Notes under the pieces: model-generated
Databases searched by the model: none
What the model was told of the DNA's origin: nothing
Seen by the model: the letters and a program-made list of their open reading frames with translations, nothing else
Position numbers and translations under genes: made by a program
Shown: positions 58,140 to 64,000 of the stretch, piece by piece
How the letters are laid out: every line of letters begins with the position of its first letter
How positions within the stretch are numbered: position 1 is the stretch's first letter
From: Aselliscus stoliczkanus
Taxonomy: Eukaryota; Chordata; Mammalia; Chiroptera; Hipposideridae
Direction: 5' to 3'
NCBI GenBank assembly: GCA_033961575.1
Contig: CM066728.1
Span: 100,268,852 to 100,332,851, forward strand
Length of the DNA: 64,000 nt

Positions 58140-59700
58140 ACTGAAATTCTTTAGAGGCAGTTATGATGTGTGAGAGAATATACCTACCCCACTGCCTCAT
58201 CCTGAGCATTTTTCTAAATTACAGCTGTATATGGTAGAATGTGTAAGACCTGAGTTTCAGTACTTTTTGTTTCATTTACTTGTATTATGTCCTATACACA
58301 TTATTAAAAATATGCCAATACATAAGTTACTGCAGATAAGGTCTTGTGGGTATTTGTTGCAGAGATACAGAAAAATAATATAATAAAATACATTTTAGCA
58401 AGCTGATTTTTACTTTCTGTTATTTATATTAAATCTGCATTACTTTCTAAAATGGATTAAAGACATGTTCTACCAAGTTTGTCAATACATAGTTAATAAG
58501 GAACAAATTAAATGTAAAGATCACAACAATAAAAGGAAAAAAGCATGTCTGTTAACTGTGATGGTAAATATAGATTATGTGATTGAGAATTAGATTTCAT
58601 TCTTATCTTCCTTTGAGCTAAGATTGAAAGGAAAGCATGATTAGTTACATTAGGACTGTTACTATAGAAACATATAAAATCTTATGCTGTATTATCATAA
58701 ATATGTGGTGGCAGATACGATTAAAGATATTAAGAGATCCCAAACTCATTAGCCTAAAGGAAGCAGGTAGATTACTCAAATAAGCAATTAGGAGTGGATA
58801 GAATAAAATATAGAAGGACAAAAACTATGTAGAGTACAATCCACTCTAAAGTGAGCGTATACTTCTCAGCGTATGGAGATCATTGCCAAAGGAAATATAG
58901 ACCAAATTTCACCAGCTCTCTAGGTTTCTCAAAATTATAAATTTACATTTGTAGGTAAAATCTACAATTGCTTTAATCTTTTAAATAAGTTACATTTCAT
59001 AGCATTAATTTGGACAAACGGCGTAGTTCTGGGTGAGAGTATGCCCTAAATAAGTCACTGGTAGAGAGTGTATATTACATCATATTATTTATGCAAATTC
59101 AAAAGAGAGTTATTTACAGTTTTGTGTCAGGAAAAAAATATTTGTTTACATTTTCTTGTTATGAAATACAAAAACTGGCAATGCATTTTTTTTTAGATTC
59201 TTAAAGATTGTAGTCTATATCTTTGTTTTTTTGATTAACTGTCAGGAATTATGTTGACCATTGAGGATTCCATTTTGTGTAAGCTTTCCTTTTCAACTTT
59301 TCCTTTTTCCTATGCCACCTTTCTTTGATTATTACATTTTATTTTATGTTATCATATTTTAAGGTATGTTAACTCCCACATTCCCCTGGCCTCTGAATTC
59401 GGCGCGTGCCTGTGTAGTTGCATTTATATATGGGTACCAATTACAGAGGTGCCATCCATGCTTTGAACAGGGAGTTCAGACTCTGAAGGGATTGTACCCA
59501 TATACTATTTCTGAGATTTTTCAATGTGTTCATCAGTAGGTGTACATGTCAGTTCCCATTCCACAATGGCAGACACCAGAGAGCTGTATCTGTGAGGCTG
59601 TTATCCAGAACACAACAATAGTGTTGTCAGAGGTGAAGAAAAGTTGCAACATCCTACAGTCATGTCAAAGTGTCTTTGTTCTCCTGAGAGCTCTGTAGAA
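58140..59700. other. Unassigned AT-rich sequence
   Basis: No recognisable element; no useful open frame. Confidence 0.5.
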
Positions 59701-59719
59701 ATTCTTTTGTGTTTTTTTT

Positions 59720-60166
59720 AAAGATATTATTGGGGAATTGGGGAAGGGAACAGTTTTGGGGAATTGGGGAAGGGAAATGGACAAGTTGCTGTCCTTTGGC
59801 TCTTCAGTCCAGTTCTGGAGGACGTTGCTTCACTAGCCCATGTTGGTATTATGATTATTGCACTCATCCCGGGTGAGGCAGATTGGTCACTGGCCATTGA
59901 GTGGCCACTGACAGTGGCTCACAACAGCTCACGCCAGCTGTCAGCCACTCTCGGTAGCTCACAGCAGCCCACTGCAGCCCCACTGCAGCCTACGCTGTTG
60001 CTGGCAACTTACAGCAGCCCAGCTCCAGGTCGAGCTATTGTTCACCATCTTAGCTATAGAGGGCACAGCATTACTGGCCCATGTGGGATCTGAACCGGTG
60101 GCCCTGCTGCTCAGAGCTCCTGCTCCCAAGCCAACTCTTAACCAACGAGCCACTTGGTTGGCTCCT
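59720..60166 (-). mobile_element. Long composite tRNA-derived SINE (type B), copy 3
   Basis: Reverse orientation. The head ends at 60166 ('ccacttggttggctcc' on the plus strand), then 'ccatcttagctatagagggc', the GC-rich repeated body, 'ttgcttcactagcccatgtt', and the tail with two GGGGAATTGGGGAAGGGAA repeats ending 'ttattggggaattgggg'. Flanking 8-bp AAATTCTT at 59699-59706 and 60167-60174 is a likely target duplication. The 109-codon frame at 59764-60093 is antisense to the element. Confidence 0.85.
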
Positions 60167-60785
60167 AAATTCTTAACGTTTCCAGAGGAATCTGTCCCTC
60201 ACTGACCATGTCCGCAAACTTTAGTGTTTGAATTCACTTTGTTACTGCCACCACTGATTAGCTGTCACTTGCACAGGCCCAGTGTAACCTTTCAATGAGA
60301 TATGCAGATGAGAGCTAACGCCATGACACTTTACAGTCCTGGGGAAAGATGTTTCCTATCTTTGAGCCATGCTTAGGCTTCTTTTCCCCCAACAAGGTAA
60401 CTATCTGAATCACAAAGTTGAAGTCCTCTGTATCAATTCACACGGGCTCCCCACCACCAATATCCTGTAAAGTACTATGGTACCTAAGTTGATAATCAAA
60501 ATTTGCCATGACCTATAACTAGAATGGCCACTTCTTTCCAGCTATGTAAAAATTAATATTCACCTTAACCCTCAAACCAGATGCCTCCATCAGGTTTTAT
60601 ATGTTTCTTTCTGGAATCGTTGTGAAATTCCCCCTCATTCACATCATTCAATTCTTTGGGATACATATGCTCTTATACCTTTGAAAGCCAACAGGTCACT
60701 GATAGAGGGAAGCTGAAGTCCAGAGATTTGGATTTTTATCTTCAGAGAGCTATTCTGGCCCTGTGTACTTGAGGGGTGGGGCATG

Positions 60786-61008
60786 TATTAGTTTCTGACT
60801 TCTGTATAACTAATTATCATACTTTTAGGCAGTTGAAACTAAACCAATTTATTATTATGTATTTATTTATTATATTATTTATTTTAAATTTTCATGCATT
60901 GGAAACCAGGTACTGCTTAGTGGGTTTCTGCTCAGGGCCTCACAAGCCACCCTGACTGCACTCTCATCCAAAAGCCCGAGTGGGGAAGAATTTGCTTTCA
61001 AGCTCATT

Positions 61009-61055
<47 letters not shown>

Positions 61056-61215
61056 TTTGGGTTATAGAACTCATGGCGGCTTCTCTGTCAAGGCCAATGG
61101 AACACTTTGTCTGACTTCATAGAGTGCCCTTGTCCCATCTTTTACTTGATTAAGTCAGGCCCACACAAGGTAACCTTCATTTTGATTACCTTGAGTCAAC
61201 TAATTTGGAACCTCA
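60786..61215 (-). mobile_element. MaLR (MLT1-type) LTR
   Basis: The plus strand starts 'tgtattagtttctgacttct', 'aggcagttgaaactaaacca', 'atttattatta', then MLT1 blocks ('tttctgctcagggcctcaca', 'caaaagcccgagtggggaag', 'atcttttacttgattaagtc'). A (TTTA)n of about 13 units has expanded at 61008-61059. Confidence 0.7.
61008..61059. repeat. (TTTA)n microsatellite
   Basis: About 13 tandem tetranucleotide units within the MaLR LTR. Confidence 0.95.
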
Positions 61216-61674
61216 GATAGATTTGCAAACTCCTGTAACTTTTGTTATGTAATTGAACCTTTGCTGTAATTCACTGACTGGAAGCAAGTCACAGACTCTG
61301 CAGTTAAAAAAGAAGATTATAGATGATTCATTGAGGTCAACTTAGGGTATGCCGGCCACAGGTTGCTTCTGAGCTCACCTTGAATATGCTTTAGTACAGG
61401 TGACAACTGGCTTCACCTGTCAAAGAACATTAATAGCAGGCTGTTAACCAGCTATGACTATTGTTTTATTTATATTTGAATAAAACACTTTAACACATTA
61501 TGGTATAGGATCAGAATTAAATAAGTAGTGAATGACTCGATTACAAATCCTAAGGAAACATGTGTGAAACAGTTTCCATTAACTAGAAGGACTTGGCTCA
61601 CCAGCGTCCAATGGGAGCAAGATTTCTCTAACACACGCCCTATCTCATTTTACTTTTACAAAACCCAAGAATGT

Positions 61675-61788
61675 GGGGCCGGCCAAGTGGCGTGGTGGTT
61701 AAGAGTTGGTTTGGGAAGCCAGCGCCCCGGTCTGGTCCCACATATGAGGGCCAGTAACATTGCCCTCAAAAAAACAAACAAAAAAACC
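61675..61788 (+). mobile_element. Short tRNA-derived SINE (type A), copy 5
   Basis: GGGGCCGGCCAAGTGGCGTG head, A-box and B-box present, ends 'cagtaacattgccctc' with an A-rich tail (AAACAAACA). A perfect 11-bp target duplication CCCAAGAATGT flanks it (61664-61674 and 61789-61799). Confidence 0.95.
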
Positions 61789-62089
61789 CCCAAGAATGTA
61801 ACTTCTCATATTAATAAAAATAAAACATTACCAAACAAGCACATGTTTAAGGATATGATGTGTCCTAGAAAGGAGTTTGGAATCCAAGTTTACCATGTCT
61901 GGATCAACCATTAAGCTCTCTTTTATTTCCTTGCACTTTGCTGTCTTTGAGGTGAAGAAACTGAAGAGGTCATGAATAGAGACATATAGACATTAAAAAT
62001 CAAAATAAATAGTATCTTTATTTTGATACTCTTGTATGATACTATTTAGAGTATCATACAAATTGAACTATAGAATTGTTAAATATGCA

Positions 62090-62440
62090 CTTGATTTCTT
62101 ATTTTAATATTTATGGAGTGCTGTTCTGTGCCAGGCAGCACTTTAGGCTCTGAGAATGCAAAAACAATAGATACCCTTCTCACCAATGCTCAGTGTTTTA
62201 AAAAATAGCATAGGAGCTTAGAGTTTGAGTCTTGGAGCCACATGTTCCTAGGATAGAATGACAGTTTTTCCACTTACAAAATTCTGGACCTTTTGCATGT
62301 TATTTTCACCTTTCTAAGTCTGTGGATAAAATATTAGCACTAATAGGATTATTAAAATAATAAAAAAATACAAGGTACGTATTTAGTGTCCTACATATGA
62401 TATTTTAATTAATAAATGTCAGCTAAAGATGATGATTTTG
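62090..62440. mobile_element. MIR/L2-type relics
   Basis: 62100-62200 ('ctgttctgtgccaggcagca', 'gagaatgcaaaaacaataga') is an old MIR/L2-type block in plus orientation. 62220-62440 ('gtctgtggataaaatattag', 'ttaattaataaatgtcagct') reads as MIR in minus orientation. Confidence 0.45.
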
Positions 62441-63146
62441 AATTTAGGAATAAACTCAAAATCTGAAATTTAGTGTTGTGTGATAGAAGCATGCAAAAGA
62501 AAGCCGACTAAAAAGTGTAGTGTTGCTTGCACACTGGTGGGGCATAGCGGTCAATCTGTCCCACAGATTTACACTGTTGGACTGATAAAACTCCCACATT
62601 TATGCAGAGTAACAATGGGCTGAACCCTTGGATTTTACAACATCCAGCTTTCCACAGAGCACATTCACATTGCTTGGTTTTTCTGTATCTCCCTGGACTT
62701 TGAAGCATTCTGTGTCATTACCTTTGAAAGAGAAGTGATTCATGTATTTTACTAGTGGTTAGATTTCTAGCACAATGAAATATCAACCTGCCCAGGGGAA
62801 GGTGTGGCTCTAATTGAAGAAATGTTATTCCATGCAAGCATTGGAAGAAAATTTCAGAATGCTGTAACACTGGAACACTTCATAGCTGAGCTAACAGAAT
62901 AACAACAAAATCAAGATTTATCCTGGATAAAAATCTTATACTATCAAAAGATACTGAAGGCACTCATAAAAATTTGTTATGGGGCAAAGAAATAAGTCAA
63001 ACTCTCATTTTTGGAATACTTAGAAAAACTCTCTTTTCTCTCCAAATTGTTGGGATAGCACAAAATAGACCAAGTTTAGAGCAACAAAATACATCCACTC
63101 CATCTATAACTAATAACAGCTACTTGGGCAGTGGAAATCTCCTGTT

Positions 63147-63173
63147 TTGTTTTTTTTTGTTTTGTTTTGTTTT
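63147..63173. repeat. (TTTTG)n microsatellite
   Basis: Short run of T-rich TTTTG units. Confidence 0.9.
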
Positions 63174-63833
63174 TTAAGAACGATGTGACCGCTAAGGGAC
63201 TACGCTCATGTTAACATTCTTCACAGTTACAAAACCAACTCAGAGTTAGGGCATGGTATCGGTTGTCAAAAAGTGCTGTGAATCAACTCATCCCTGTTTC
63301 CTACTTACGATTTCACATGCTTAGTATTAGTATGTTAATTTGGTGGAATACTGGAGTCCAATGGAGAATGACTTTCTCACATGAAAATTTCTAAGTAAAT
63401 AGCATTAACGATTGTTACAACTAAAATTGCAATATTGATACATTCTTTGTTCTAGCAAGTCTTACAGAAACCATGTCAATGGCTATAAAAAGTTGACAGA
63501 AATTCACCCTTTTAAACTTGAGGAGATGGTATAACAGAATTATCTATACATGTGAATATAAATGCTATTGCTCCAAAGCAAACCTAGACACTTTAGTCAA
63601 GATAATGTAAACATAGTGTTGTCCAATCAAAGATGGAGTAAAACTAAAAATGCTGTATATGTATATATAAACCTCCTGTGTAGTTTATAGGATGAATGAT
63701 TTTATTTATTCCTCATAGCTCCCTCTACAGACAAGTTATAAAGTGATATTGGAAGTTTTGGGGGGAAATTCTGGATAGAGTTATTACCATTAAAGTGAGA
63801 GCAAATATATAGGTTACAAAGGGAAATTGTTAG

Positions 63834-64000
63834 TTTTTTTTTTTTTTTTTTAAGAAAACCAACTATTTATTGTACCTTGTAGTTGTAATCAAAAGATGAC
63901 CATAATATTCATTTGGGTGAATCGTCCCAACAGATGAAATTGTAAGATGCTCATAATTAACCATTCATCTCCAGATTATGTGGATTAAAATCAACACTAG
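63834..64000 (-). pseudogene. 3' end of a probable processed retrocopy, cut by window edge
   Basis: On the minus strand, sequence from 64000 ends with AATAAA (63867-63872) followed 14 bases later by 19 A (63834-63852), the layout of a polyadenylated mRNA 3' end copied into DNA. The parent gene is not recognised, and only about 150 bases of 3' sequence lie in the window. It could also be an unrecognised SINE with a polyadenylation signal. Confidence 0.45.

Overview
The window is non-genic mammalian DNA. It is AT-rich, poor in CpG, full of simple repeats and built almost entirely from interspersed repeats. The lineage is probably a bat. The 3' ends of the younger LINE-1 copies (around 23.7, 32.0 and 50.0 kb) and the dispersed tRNA-derived SINEs beginning GGCCGGCC... 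look chiropteran. These assignments come from memory of repeat families, not a database search. I found no convincing host protein-coding exon, no rRNA or tRNA gene and no CRISPR array. Open frames here fall in repeats, microsatellites or unassigned sequence with no recognisable domain.

Left third (1-22 kb): unassigned sequence with a small CpG-rich patch near 0.5 kb; MaLR LTRs at 1.6, 12.6 and 21.7 kb; a solo LTR at 5.6 kb; an LTR-like block with a four-fold 40-bp repeat at 19.6 kb; two long composite SINEs (7.2 and 10.5 kb) and two short SINEs (9.4 and 21.0 kb); mariner, hAT and Tigger-type DNA transposons; and L2 elements. One L2 (12.0-14.0 kb) is split by a MaLR LTR and by a hAT element with target duplications.

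Middle (22-41.5 kb): a series of LINE-1 fragments, all on the minus strand, with further MaLR LTRs, a 42-bp alternating purine-pyrimidine tract at 29.6 kb, a near full-length hAT relic at 33.5 kb and a GGGA tract at 35.1 kb. At 38.2-41.5 kb lies an old LINE-1 with 5' region, decayed ORF1 and the first part of ORF2 fused to the ORF2 end and 3'UTR by an internal deletion.

Right-centre (41.5-51.2 kb): a decayed class I (gammaretrovirus-like) endogenous retrovirus on the minus strand. It has two LTRs, a primer-binding-site candidate, gag, protease, reverse transcriptase, RNase H, integrase and env remnants. A second LTR, a LINE-1 with a 16-bp target duplication and two SINEs have since inserted into it. 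Protease and integrase keep signature residues, but the reverse transcriptase active site is lost.

Right end (51-64 kb): mostly unassigned, with a palindromic mariner MITE, MIR and MER5-like relics, three SINEs of different subfamilies, a MaLR LTR, and at the right edge the 3' end of what looks like a processed retrocopy.

Nearly all LTR and LINE-1 elements are on the minus strand. This is the pattern expected inside a long intron of a gene transcribed on the plus strand. I do not see a novel biological system. The most unusual items are the composite SINE subfamily and the layered retroviral locus.
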